From positions 1 through 11,422 of the forward strand of contig CANOFI010000049.1 in the NCBI GenBank assembly GCA_947565255.1: 11,422 nt of DNA, given 5' to 3'. Each line of letters begins with the position of its first letter. Positions within the stretch are counted from its first letter, which is position 1. Positions 1 to 6,140 of this stretch are shown here, piece after piece. The DNA comes from an uncultured Lachnospiraceae bacterium. Lineage in GTDB: Bacteria; Bacillota; Clostridia; Lachnospirales; Lachnospiraceae. The notes beneath the pieces were generated by a model. The model did no database searches. It was not told where the DNA came from and saw nothing but the letters and a program-made list of their open reading frames with translations. Position numbers and translations under genes: made by a program.

Positions 1-60
1 AAAAGAGACAGCGACGGATATTGCAGATTCAATATAGTGAGAAATGTAGAGGAAAAAGAC

Positions 61-2151
61 ATGGCAAAATATTTAGTAATCGTGGAATCCCCCGCAAAAG
101 TGAAAACAATAAAAAAGTTTTTGGGAAGCAATTACCAGGTTGTGGCTTCGAATGGGCATGTGAGGGATTTCCCCAAAAGTCAGATGGGGATAGATTTTGA
201 ACATAACTACGAACCGAAATATATTACGATCCGCGGAAAGGGAGAATTGCTGGCCAGTCTTCGCAAAGAGGTAAAAAAAGCAGATAAAGTATTTCTGGCG
301 ACAGACCCTGACCGGGAGGGAGAGGCCATTTCATGGCATTTGTCAAAGGCATTGAAGCTGGACGAAAAGAAAATGTACCGGGTCAGCTTTAATGAGATTA
401 CTAAAAAAGCAGTCAAAGCTTCGATAAAAGAAGCACGGGAAATTGATATGAGCCTTGTGAATGCGCAGCAGGCAAGGCGTATGCTGGACCGTATGGTTGG
501 ATACCGGATCAGTCCCTTGTTATGGGCCAAGGTCAAGAGAGGACTGAGCGCGGGAAGGGTACAGTCCGTGGCGCTTCGGATTATCTGCGACCGGGAGGAG
601 GAAATCAATGCCTTTATTCCGGAAGAATACTGGACCCTGGATGCGCAGCTGCAGTTAGAGGGCGAAAAAAAGCCGATGACGGCAAAGTTCTACGGCGATA
701 AAAACGGAAGAATCCAGATTCATACAAAAGAGCAGCTGGAAACGATACAAAAGGGGCTAAAGGGAAAACGCTATAAAATTGCAGAAGTCAAAAAAGCTTT
801 CCGCACGAAAAAAGCCCCGCTGCCGTTTACCACAAGCACACTGCAGCAGGAAGCGTCAAAGGTGCTTAATTTTGCCACACAGAAAACCATGCGCATTGCA
901 CAGCAGTTATACGAGGGCATAGATGTCAGGGGCGAAGGGACGGTCGGCCTGATTACGTATCTTCGTACAGATTCCACCCGCATTTCGGATGAGGCCCAGG
1001 ACGCGGCGAGCGCCTATATTGATGCGTCATTTGGTGAAAAATATGTAGCCGGGCAGTTAGATGTGAAAAAAACAGGAAAGAAAATACAGGATGCCCACGA
1101 GGCGATTCGTCCTACCGATATTGCAAGAACCCCGGTTAAGGTAAAAGAATCGTTGAGCAGGGACCAGTTCCGGCTTTACCAGCTAATCTGGAAGCGTTTT
1201 ACAGCAAGCAGGATGTCGGCGGCAGAGTACGAGACGACATCTATCCGGGTTGCTGCAGGAGATTACATTTTTACGATTGCGGCATCAAAGCTCGTATTTG
1301 ACGGCTTTATGTCTGTTTATGTCCAGAATGATGAGGAAAAAGAGGAAAACAACCGTATCTTAAAAAAGGTGGATAAAGAGACAAAGGTGACGCTGAAAGA
1401 ACTGGACCCAAAGCAGCATTTTACCCAGCCGCCGGCGCACTATACGGAGGCAGGACTGGTAAAGGCGCTGGAAGAGCTGGGGATTGGACGGCCAAGTACG
1501 TATGCGCCGACAATTTCGACAATTATTGCAAGAAGGTATGTCTCAAAAGAAAATAAAAATTTGTATGTGACAGAGCTTGGGGAAGTCGTAAATTCGATTA
1601 TGAAAGAAGTGTTTCCAAGCATTGTTGACGTGAATTTTACGGCAAATCTGGAACAATTGTTCGATAAAATCGGTGAGGGGGTCATCGACTGGAAAACAGT
1701 TGTCAGCAATTTCTATCCAGACCTGGATGAGACGGTCAGCATAGCGGAAAAGGAATTGGAAAAAGTTAAAATTGAAGATGAAGTGACAGAAGAAATCTGT
1801 GAGGAATGCGGGCGCAATATGGTAATTAAATATGGGCCGCACGGTCGTTTCCTCGCATGTCCGGGATTTCCCGAATGCCGCAATACAAAGCCGTATTTTG
1901 AGAAAATCGGAATCAGCTGTCCGAATTGCGGCAAAGACGTTGTAATGAAAAAGACAAAAAAAGGCAGAAAATACTATGGCTGCATCGATAATCCGGCCTG
2001 CGAATTTATGACATGGCAGAAGCCGTCCGCCGAAAAATGCCCGAAATGCGGTGGTGTAATGCTGGAAAAAGGCGCAAAGCTGGTTTGCATGGATACAGAA
2101 AACTGCGGATTTGTACAACAGGCGCAGAAACAAGAGGCTATTGAAAAATAA
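61..2151 (+). CDS. topA: DNA topoisomerase I (type IA)
   Basis: Type IA topoisomerase that relaxes negatively supercoiled DNA through a transient 5'-phosphotyrosine break. The 696-residue product is full length for Gram-positive TopA. The N-terminal TOPRIM domain (about 1-115) shows VESPAKVKTI with Glu9, and the acidic metal motif DPDREGE with Asp82, Asp84 and Glu86. The catalytic tyrosine is Tyr300 in GLITYLRTDSTR. The C-terminus carries three four-cysteine zinc ribbons beginning at Cys580, Cys620 and Cys660, spaced exactly 40 residues apart. I chose the ATG at 61 because GAGGAA lies just upstream and MAKYLVIVESPAK is the usual family N-terminus; the frame is open further upstream from a GTG at 37. 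It is followed by codY, a common clostridial arrangement. I see no clear terminator after it. Identification is near certain. Confidence 0.98.
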   Translation: MAKYLVIVESPAKVKTIKKFLGSNYQVVASNGHVRDFPKSQMGIDFEHNYEPKYITIRGKGELLASLRKEVKKADKVFLATDPDREGEAISWHLSKALKLDEKKMYRVSFNEITKKAVKASIKEAREIDMSLVNAQQARRMLDRMVGYRISPLLWAKVKRGLSAGRVQSVALRIICDREEEINAFIPEEYWTLDAQLQLEGEKKPMTAKFYGDKNGRIQIHTKEQLETIQKGLKGKRYKIAEVKKAFRTKKAPLPFTTSTLQQEASKVLNFATQKTMRIAQQLYEGIDVRGEGTVGLITYLRTDSTRISDEAQDAASAYIDASFGEKYVAGQLDVKKTGKKIQDAHEAIRPTDIARTPVKVKESLSRDQFRLYQLIWKRFTASRMSAAEYETTSIRVAAGDYIFTIAASKLVFDGFMSVYVQNDEEKEENNRILKKVDKETKVTLKELDPKQHFTQPPAHYTEAGLVKALEELGIGRPSTYAPTISTIIARRYVSKENKNLYVTELGEVVNSIMKEVFPSIVDVNFTANLEQLFDKIGEGVIDWKTVVSNFYPDLDETVSIAEKELEKVKIEDEVTEEICEECGRNMVIKYGPHGRFLACPGFPECRNTKPYFEKIGISCPNCGKDVVMKKTKKGRKYYGCIDNPACEFMTWQKPSAEKCPKCGGVMLEKGAKLVCMDTENCGFVQQAQKQEAIEK

Positions 2152-2169
2152 ATACCCCTAAAAAGAAGA

Positions 2170-2184
2170 TTTGTTCAGAAAAAT
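2170..2184. promoter_or_regulatory. Weak CodY-box-like sequence downstream of topA
   Basis: This 15-mer matches 11 of 15 positions of the CodY consensus AATTTTCWGAAAATT, including an uninterrupted CAGAAAA core. It lies about 64 bp upstream of the predicted codY -35 element. The region is AT-rich, so such a match could arise by chance; CodY autoregulation is only a possibility. Confidence 0.2.
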
Positions 2185-2220
2185 AAAGATATTCTTATAA
2201 AAATAGTGTAATTGATAGAT

Positions 2221-2232
2221 AATTTGCAAATT
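2221..2232. repeat. 12 bp perfect palindrome upstream of the codY promoter
   Basis: AATTTGCAAATT is a perfect palindrome ending about 15 bp before the codY -35 element. A further CAAATT half-site follows at 2240-2245. The position fits an operator or an UP-like AT-rich element, but I do not recognise a regulator for it, and short AT palindromes are common in such DNA. Confidence 0.3.
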
Positions 2233-2247
2233 TTATGCACAAATTGG

Positions 2248-2276
2248 TTGATTTTTAAATAGGACTATGTTATGAT
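2248..2276 (+). promoter_or_regulatory. Sigma-A promoter of codY
   Basis: A -35 element TTGATT (2248-2253) and a -10 element TATGAT (2271-2276) are separated by exactly 17 bp. The predicted transcription start is near 2283, giving a leader of about 88 nt before codY. The surrounding sequence is AT-rich. The -35 sequence and spacing are the same as in the promoter of the chemosensory operon at 3355-3383. Confidence 0.65.
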
Positions 2277-2319
2277 AATTGTATACTGACATAAAAGACG
2301 CTGTGAGAATGCAACTGTA

Positions 2320-2334
2320 AAATTCCACAAAATA
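2320..2334. promoter_or_regulatory. Weak CodY-box-like sequence in the codY leader
   Basis: This 15-mer matches 11 of 15 positions of the CodY consensus AATTTTCWGAAAATT. It lies downstream of the predicted start point, about 37 bp before the codY start codon, where binding could block transcription. It is as weak as the site at 2170-2184. Together they hint at autoregulation without proving it. Confidence 0.2.
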
Positions 2335-2358
2335 TTATGGGTGGGAAAATAGAAAGGC

Positions 2359-2364
2359 AGGAGG
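2359..2364 (+). promoter_or_regulatory. Ribosome binding site that sets the codY start
   Basis: A perfect AGGAGG directly abuts an ATG at 2365 and is 6 nt before a second in-frame ATG at 2371. Only the second has workable spacing, so codY should start at 2371. Confidence 0.85.
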
Positions 2365-2370
2365 ATGTTT

Positions 2371-3156
2371 ATGAGTGTTCAATTATTAGACAAAACGAGA
2401 AAAATCAATAAACTGTTGCATAACAACAGTTCTTCGAAGGTGATTTTTAATGATATTTGTGAAGTCCTGACAGAAATACTGGATTCAAATATACTGGTTA
2501 TCAGCAAGAAGGGGAAGGTGCTTGGAGTAAGCATCTGCGAAGGGATCGAGGAGATTACAGAATTAATTGACGATAAGGTTGGAGGACACATTGACCCGCT
2601 TTTGAACGACCGTCTGCTCGGAATTCTTTCTACCAAGGAGAATGTGAATCTTCAGACACTGGGATTTGTTTCAGAAGGTGTGAATAAATATCAGGCGATT
2701 ATCATACCGATTGACATCGCCGGGGAGCGGCTGGGCACCCTGTTTCTCTACAAATGTAACAGCCAGTATGAAATTGATGACATTATCCTGAGTGAATACG
2801 GCACAACAGTGGTCGGACTGGAGATGATGCGTTCGGTGAATGAGGAGAATACCGAGAGCATGCGGAAGGTACAGATTGTCAAATCCGCAATCGGGACCCT
2901 GTCCTTTTCTGAGCTTGAGGCGATTACACATATTTTTGAAGAACTGGATGGCGCGGAGGGCGTGCTTGTGGCCAGCAAGATTGCAGACCGTGTGGGAATT
3001 ACGCGTTCTGTGATTGTCAATGCACTCCGCAAATTCGAGAGTGCCGGCGTGATTGAGTCACGTTCATCCGGAATGAAGGGAACCTATATTAAGGTGCTGA
3101 ATGAAGTAGTATTTACGGAACTTGAGGAAGTAAAGCGCAAAATGAATGAAAAATAA
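2371..3156 (+). CDS. codY: GTP- and branched-chain-amino-acid-sensing global regulator CodY
   Basis: Pleiotropic transcription regulator of low-GC Gram-positives. It binds DNA when GTP and branched-chain amino acids are abundant and represses amino-acid uptake, biosynthesis and other stationary-phase genes. The 261-residue product has the normal family length. The N-terminal GAF-type sensor domain spans about 1-155 and includes GERLGTLFL. A linker helix follows, then a winged helix-turn-helix at about 201-244. Its core, ASKIADRVGITRSVIVNALR, looks identical to the Bacillus sequence and is followed by SAGVIESR and GMKGTYIKVLN. The ligand-pocket segment around residues 58-100 diverges strongly from the Bacillus protein. 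The gene has its own promoter and a strong terminator, so it appears monocistronic. The identification is very secure. Confidence 0.98.
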   Translation: MSVQLLDKTRKINKLLHNNSSSKVIFNDICEVLTEILDSNILVISKKGKVLGVSICEGIEEITELIDDKVGGHIDPLLNDRLLGILSTKENVNLQTLGFVSEGVNKYQAIIIPIDIAGERLGTLFLYKCNSQYEIDDIILSEYGTTVVGLEMMRSVNEENTESMRKVQIVKSAIGTLSFSELEAITHIFEELDGAEGVLVASKIADRVGITRSVIVNALRKFESAGVIESRSSGMKGTYIKVLNEVVFTELEEVKRKMNEK

Positions 3157-3160
3157 GGAA

Positions 3161-3199
3161 GAAAAGATAGCCTTGCGCAATATTGCAGGTTATTTTTTC
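3161..3199 (+). terminator. Intrinsic terminator after codY
   Basis: The arms 3161-3173 and 3187-3199 can pair over 13 positions, including two G-U pairs, with further GC pairing toward the loop. The 3' arm ends in a run of six T. The complementary A run on the 5' side means it could also work on the opposite strand. It begins 5 nt after the codY stop codon and separates codY from the chemosensory operon. Confidence 0.85.
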
Positions 3200-3348
3200 T
3201 TCATACAGAAAATACAGCATTGGCTGGTCGTTGTTAAAATAAGGAATTTCAATGGATGAACAGCCTTAAGAAAACATATTAAAAAGCCGGATTTATGCAG
3301 AACTGCCGGCGGTGGTTCTGCTTGAAAATAACGGAAACTCAAGCAAAC
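3200..3348. other. Non-coding spacer between codY terminator and operon promoter
   Basis: This is part of a 338 nt stretch without a gene (3157-3494). I see no convincing coding sequence on either strand. Its only clear structure is the hairpin at 3297-3321. A CAGAAAAT octamer at 3206-3213 resembles half of a CodY box, but the other half is missing. Confidence 0.6.
3297..3321 (+). repeat. Strong hairpin in the codY-operon spacer
   Basis: GCAGAAC (3297-3303) and GTTCTGC (3315-3321) form a perfect 7 bp stem. The interior can extend it with two G-U and two C-G pairs to a 3 nt loop, and weaker flanking pairing (ATTT with AAAT) is possible outside. No T run follows, so it is not a typical intrinsic terminator. 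It lies 33 bp upstream of the operon -35 element. It could be an operator or part of a small transcript; I assign no function. Confidence 0.5.
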
Positions 3349-3373
3349 AATAGATTGATTTTTTTTTTCTATT
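3349..3373. repeat. Inverted repeat flanking the -35 element and T tract
   Basis: AATAGA (3349-3354) and TCTATT (3368-3373) are perfect inverted arms enclosing the -35 element and the ten-T run of the operon promoter. This placement would suit an operator, but the arms are short and AT-rich. Confidence 0.3.
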
Positions 3374-3383
3374 ATGATATAAT
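3355..3383 (+). promoter_or_regulatory. Sigma-A promoter of the chemosensory operon
   Basis: A -35 element TTGATT (3355-3360) and a perfect -10 element TATAAT (3378-3383) are separated by exactly 17 bp. A run of ten T (3359-3368) covers the last two bases of the -35 element and the first eight of the spacer. The expected start is near 3390, giving a leader of about 105 nt. It is the only convincing promoter seen upstream of the kinase-to-receptor gene series. Confidence 0.8.
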
Positions 3384-3398
3384 GAACGTTAGCGAGTA

Positions 3399-3416
3399 GA
3401 ATAAGTGTATTTATTC
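3399..3416 (+). repeat. Small hairpin in the operon leader
   Basis: GAATAA (3399-3404) and TTATTC (3411-3416) form a perfect 6 bp stem with a 6 nt loop, close to the predicted 5' end of the transcript. It might stabilise the mRNA. I see no known riboswitch consensus here. Confidence 0.35.
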
Positions 3417-3434
3417 GGCGAGCGGCGGATGGCG

Positions 3435-3457
3435 ATCATGAATTGCAGATGCATGAT
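3435..3457 (+). repeat. Second hairpin in the operon leader
   Basis: ATCATG (3435-3440) and CATGAT (3452-3457) are perfect inverted arms around an 11 nt loop. The structure ends 26 nt before the Shine-Dalgarno-like GTGAGG, so it could affect ribosome access. The stem is weak. Confidence 0.3.
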
Positions 3458-3494
3458 ATAATTACGGCTGGAGAAATATAAAGTGAGGAATCAT

Positions 3495-4199
3495 ATGGAC
3501 AATAGTTGGATGGACCCATTAATAATTGAAGAGATACTTGAAATTGTGATTGCTTTTGACCAGACTGGAAAGATTTTATTTGGAAACCGCGCTGCCAGAG
3601 AAAAACTGTGTTATACGGAGGAAGAATTGCATGAATGCGGTATGTCCAAAATTTTCTGGCAGGAATTTCAACAGGGAAACGGGACATTTTTACCCTTTGA
3701 CCTGAATAAGTTTACAGGGAAGAAAGAGACTGCCATGTACCGGAAGAACAGCTCCTGTTTTCCTGTAGCATTCCGTTTTGTTGAGGCGGAGGCCGGGGTG
3801 AATTATCTTTTTGCCGAAGACATTACACAGCGTAAGAACATGGATATTAAAATTCAGCGGCTGAAGGAAGAAGGGGAGACGAACCAGAAGGTAAGGAATG
3901 AATTTACCGCTAATGTCACCCACGAGCTTCGTACGCCGGTCAATGGAATTAAAGGGCAGGTGACCAATCTGCTGGAGAGTGTGCAGGATGAAGAACAGAA
4001 AAAAACGCTTGGAATTATCCTGTACTGTTGTGACAATATGTCGGCCATCATCAACAACATTTTAGATTTTTCCAAAATGGAAGCAGGAAAGTTTACGATT
4101 GAGGAAAGTGAATTTGATTTCTATCAGATGATGGACCAGGTGCTTGCCACCATATGGCGGAAATTAACAAAAAAGAGCTTCATATCAGCGTATACATAG
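3495..4199 (+). CDS. PAS sensor histidine kinase, N-terminal part (frame-disrupted)
   Basis: N-terminal 234 residues of a cytosolic sensor kinase. A PAS domain spans about 13-113 (NRAAREKLCY, then FAEDITQRK). A short coiled linker and the HisKA dimerisation/phosphoacceptor domain (about 132-200) follow, with the phosphorylated histidine expected at His143 in THELRTPVNGIKG. There is no signal peptide or membrane segment, so it should sense an internal or partner-delivered signal. I chose ATG 3495, with GAGG 6 nt upstream; a GTG at 3483 with its own GGAG is an alternative. The frame ends at TAG 4197-4199, before any ATPase domain, which a histidine kinase needs. The ATPase half continues in the -1 frame from 4154. 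The switch coincides with an A AAA AAG heptamer at 4169-4175. Possible explanations are programmed frameshifting, mutation, sequence error or a two-part kinase. Confidence 0.85.
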   Translation: MDNSWMDPLIIEEILEIVIAFDQTGKILFGNRAAREKLCYTEEELHECGMSKIFWQEFQQGNGTFLPFDLNKFTGKKETAMYRKNSSCFPVAFRFVEAEAGVNYLFAEDITQRKNMDIKIQRLKEEGETNQKVRNEFTANVTHELRTPVNGIKGQVTNLLESVQDEEQKKTLGIILYCCDNMSAIINNILDFSKMEAGKFTIEESEFDFYQMMDQVLATIWRKLTKKSFISAYT

Positions 4200-4930
4200 A
4201 TGAGAGTATTCCGCGGTTTCTAGTCGGAGATGAACTGCGGATTGTCAGAATACTGAATAACCTGCTTTCCAATGCGGTGAAATTTACGCTTGTAGGGCAA
4301 ATCAGCGTGGATGTGAGCAAAACGATGCAGGTCGATGATGAGGTGGAACTGTTTTTCATGGTGAGGGATACCGGGATTGGTATTTCCAGGGAAGAGCAGA
4401 ATCAGCTTTTCCAGAGCTTTCGGCAGGCTGATGCATCCATTACAAGACGTTTTGGCGGAACCGGCCTTGGGCTTTCCATAACGAAACAGCTGGTGGAAAT
4501 GATGAATGGAACGATTCATGTGGAAAGTGAAAAAGGAAAGGGAAGTTGCTTTTCTTTTAATATTAAGCTCTCAACCGGCCAGGCTGCAAAAGAGAACGGG
4601 GCCCTGAGCGAGATTCAGAAAAAATGGAGCAACCTGCTTGTGGAAAGAGAGCAGGAAGCAAAGGACAATATCCTGAAATTCGGCTCTGAAGAAAATAAAG
4701 AAGAGTTGAAAAAGAGAATGGAAAAACTGATTCTTTCGATTGAGCTTGGTTCGTGGGACAAAGCGGAGACTTTGATGGAGACCATAAAGGCTCTGACCGA
4801 CAGCCCGGATGGCGATATGAAAAAACCTATTTTGAGACTTGGGATGGCAATCCGAAAAGAAAATTATGAAAAAAGCATTGCTGCCTATGAACAGGTGAAA
4901 GCTGCATTGCAGGAAAGGCTTGCAGAATAG
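4154..4930 (+). CDS. Histidine kinase ATPase part (-1 frame relative to the PAS half)
   Basis: C-terminal half of the kinase. It binds ATP and phosphorylates the HisKA histidine of the preceding reading frame. As bounded here it has 258 residues. The HATPase_c domain (about 8-140) has an intact N box (NNLLSNAVKFT, Asn36 and Asn40), G1 box DTGIG (72-76), F box around 86-90, and G2 box GGTGLGLSI (101-109). A tail of about 115 mostly helical, charged residues follows (SWDKAETLMETIKAL, then YEKSIAAYEQVKAAL); no receiver domain is fused. The ATG at 4154 has only a poor AGGTG 11 nt upstream, so independent initiation would be weak. Entry by a -1 slip at 4169-4175 would join residue 8 onward to Lys227 of the upstream frame, giving about 478 residues with normal spacing between HisKA and the N box. 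The following response-regulator gene starts 18 nt after the stop. Confidence 0.85.
   Translation: MAEINKKELHISVYIDESIPRFLVGDELRIVRILNNLLSNAVKFTLVGQISVDVSKTMQVDDEVELFFMVRDTGIGISREEQNQLFQSFRQADASITRRFGGTGLGLSITKQLVEMMNGTIHVESEKGKGSCFSFNIKLSTGQAAKENGALSEIQKKWSNLLVEREQEAKDNILKFGSEENKEELKKRMEKLILSIELGSWDKAETLMETIKALTDSPDGDMKKPILRLGMAIRKENYEKSIAAYEQVKAALQERLAE
4169..4175 (+). other. Candidate -1 ribosomal slippery heptamer
   Basis: The bases read A AAA AAG in the upstream kinase frame, with codons ACA AAA AAG AGC. A -1 slip gives AAA AAA and then GAG, which enters the ATPase frame exactly. This is the same heptamer, and almost the same flank, as the dnaX frameshift site of Escherichia coli. A GGCGGA stretch at 4156-4161 faintly resembles an upstream Shine-Dalgarno stimulator. 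The best downstream stem (4210-4241) begins 34 nt after the heptamer, farther than usual. A homopolymer mutation or sequence error remains an equal alternative. Confidence 0.45.
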
Positions 4931-4948
4931 AAAGGGGCGCCGGGAGGA

Positions 4949-6028
4949 ATGGTTTTTGAACAGAGAAAAAAGGAAACACCTAAAATTTTAATTGTGGATG
5001 ACCTGAGTGTGAATGTGAAGATATTGGAAAATATTATGCAGGCAGAAGGCTATGAAGCGCTTTGTGCACTGAATGTACAGGAAGCGCTTGATATTATGAA
5101 TGAAACAATGCCGCAGCTCATTTTATCCGATTTTTCCATGCCGGGTATGGATGGACTGGAATTTTGCAGATTGTTGAAAAGTAATCCGAGGACAAGAGAG
5201 ATTCCGTTTGTATTTATTACGGTGGCAGATTCAAGAGAAGAGAAAAAAGAGGCGTTTCAGGCAGGTGCCGTAGATTTTATTCCGAAGCCGTTTGAACCGA
5301 CGGAGGTTGTTATGCGGGTGAATAACCAGTTAAACAGCTACCGGATTAAACAGGAGATGGAAGATTACAACCGGATGATGCACCGGATGGTCGAAGACCA
5401 GAAAAGACAGATTGAAAAGGAAATGGAGCATGTTCTGAAGGCGCTGTCAAGGATTGTGGAAAAGAGAAATGCCCATAGCGGGAGTCATCTGAAAACAGTT
5501 GGTGAAAACTGTCATCTTCTCGCACAGAGCCTTCAGTTTATTCCTGAATATGAGGACCGGATTACAGATGAATTTATAGAAACCATTGGAGTGGCAGCCA
5601 TGCTTCACGATATAGGGAGTCTTGTGCTGCCTGACAGTGTGTTGATACAGGAAGACAGTTCCGAAGAAAAATGCAGAGAGGTCATGAGATTACGTGCAGA
5701 AGAAGGCGTGAAAATCCTGGAGGATATCAGCGGGGGAACCAACAACAGCCATTTTCTGGATATGGCAATTTCAATTGTCCGCTATTATCATGCAAACTGG
5801 GATGGCACAGGGTATCCGGAACGTGTCAAAGGGGAAGAAATCCCCCTGGCTGCCAGAATTACAAGGATTGTCAATGATTTTGAAGCTCTGGCGGGAGGAA
5901 AAAATAATCAGGAGGGCTGCCCGGTGGAAGCCTGCATCCAAAAGATTAATGAAGGAAGCGGAACCGCCTATGCTCCCCGGATTGTGGAGGTGTTTAACAA
6001 AATTTTAAAACAGTTGCGGACAGACTGA
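4949..6028 (+). CDS. Response regulator with REC and degenerate HD-GYP domains
   Basis: 359-residue response regulator. The REC domain (about 11-128) has the acidic pair Asp17-Asp18, phosphoacceptor Asp61 in LSDFSMPGMDG, Thr91 and Lys113. A charged coiled-coil linker (about 130-165) leads to an HD-GYP-like domain (about 166-355). HD-GYP proteins normally hydrolyse cyclic di-GMP. Here His180, the His220-Asp221 pair and WDGTGYP (284-290) are present. However, HDIGK is HDIGS (Ser224), the usual histidine before the next helix is Arg249, the paired HH is Tyr280-His281, and the late conserved aspartate is Asn309. It is probably inactive, or active only with altered metal chemistry; it may bind a nucleotide or a protein instead. 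It follows the kinase gene by 18 nt and is its likely partner. GGGAGG sits only 1 nt before ATG 4949, with AAGGGG 11 nt upstream, so initiation may be inefficient. Confidence 0.9.
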   Translation: MVFEQRKKETPKILIVDDLSVNVKILENIMQAEGYEALCALNVQEALDIMNETMPQLILSDFSMPGMDGLEFCRLLKSNPRTREIPFVFITVADSREEKKEAFQAGAVDFIPKPFEPTEVVMRVNNQLNSYRIKQEMEDYNRMMHRMVEDQKRQIEKEMEHVLKALSRIVEKRNAHSGSHLKTVGENCHLLAQSLQFIPEYEDRITDEFIETIGVAAMLHDIGSLVLPDSVLIQEDSSEEKCREVMRLRAEEGVKILEDISGGTNNSHFLDMAISIVRYYHANWDGTGYPERVKGEEIPLAARITRIVNDFEALAGGKNNQEGCPVEACIQKINEGSGTAYAPRIVEVFNKILKQLRTD

Positions 6029-6068
6029 TGCACACAGGCGCGATTTGTCCGAAATAGAATGCAGGAGA

Positions 6069-6088
6069 CTGCAGCTGCGCAGCAGCAG
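6069..6088 (+). repeat. GC-rich hairpin between the HD-GYP gene and cheR
   Basis: The outer arms CTGC and GCAG, an A-A mismatch, and the inner arms GCT and AGC around GCGC form a compact hairpin in the 112 nt gap. No T run follows, so it is not a clear terminator. It may affect mRNA stability or pausing inside the operon. I see no promoter in this gap. Confidence 0.4.
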
Positions 6089-6140
6089 GTTTCAAATCAG
6101 GAAGATGAACGAGAAAAAAAGACGGAACAGGTGACGAAAG

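Noticed and set aside
2..37. A short reading frame ending in TAG at 35-37 that could be the tail of an upstream gene (ending ETATDIADSI).
   Set aside because: Only eleven codons are visible, with no recognisable motif, so a partial upstream gene cannot be supported.
1543..2133. A 196-codon open frame on the minus strand inside topA.
   Set aside because: It overlaps the conserved, fully intact topA zinc-ribbon region, has no ribosome binding site, and its translation resembles no known family; it is a shadow of the coding strand.
2152..2220. An intrinsic terminator after topA.
   Set aside because: Only very weak AT stems (such as AAGA with TCTT) without a GC-rich stem and T run are visible.
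3297..3321. The hairpin as an intrinsic terminator.
   Set aside because: The stem is followed by TTGAAAATAACGG and not a T run; the terminator at 3161-3199 already ends codY.
3390..3482. A cyclic di-GMP or other known riboswitch in the operon leader.
   Set aside because: The leader is short, has only two small stems, and lacks conserved cores such as those of the GEMM class.
6029..6140. An internal promoter before cheR.
   Set aside because: No -35/-10 pair with 16-18 bp spacing was found; the gap looks like intra-operon DNA.
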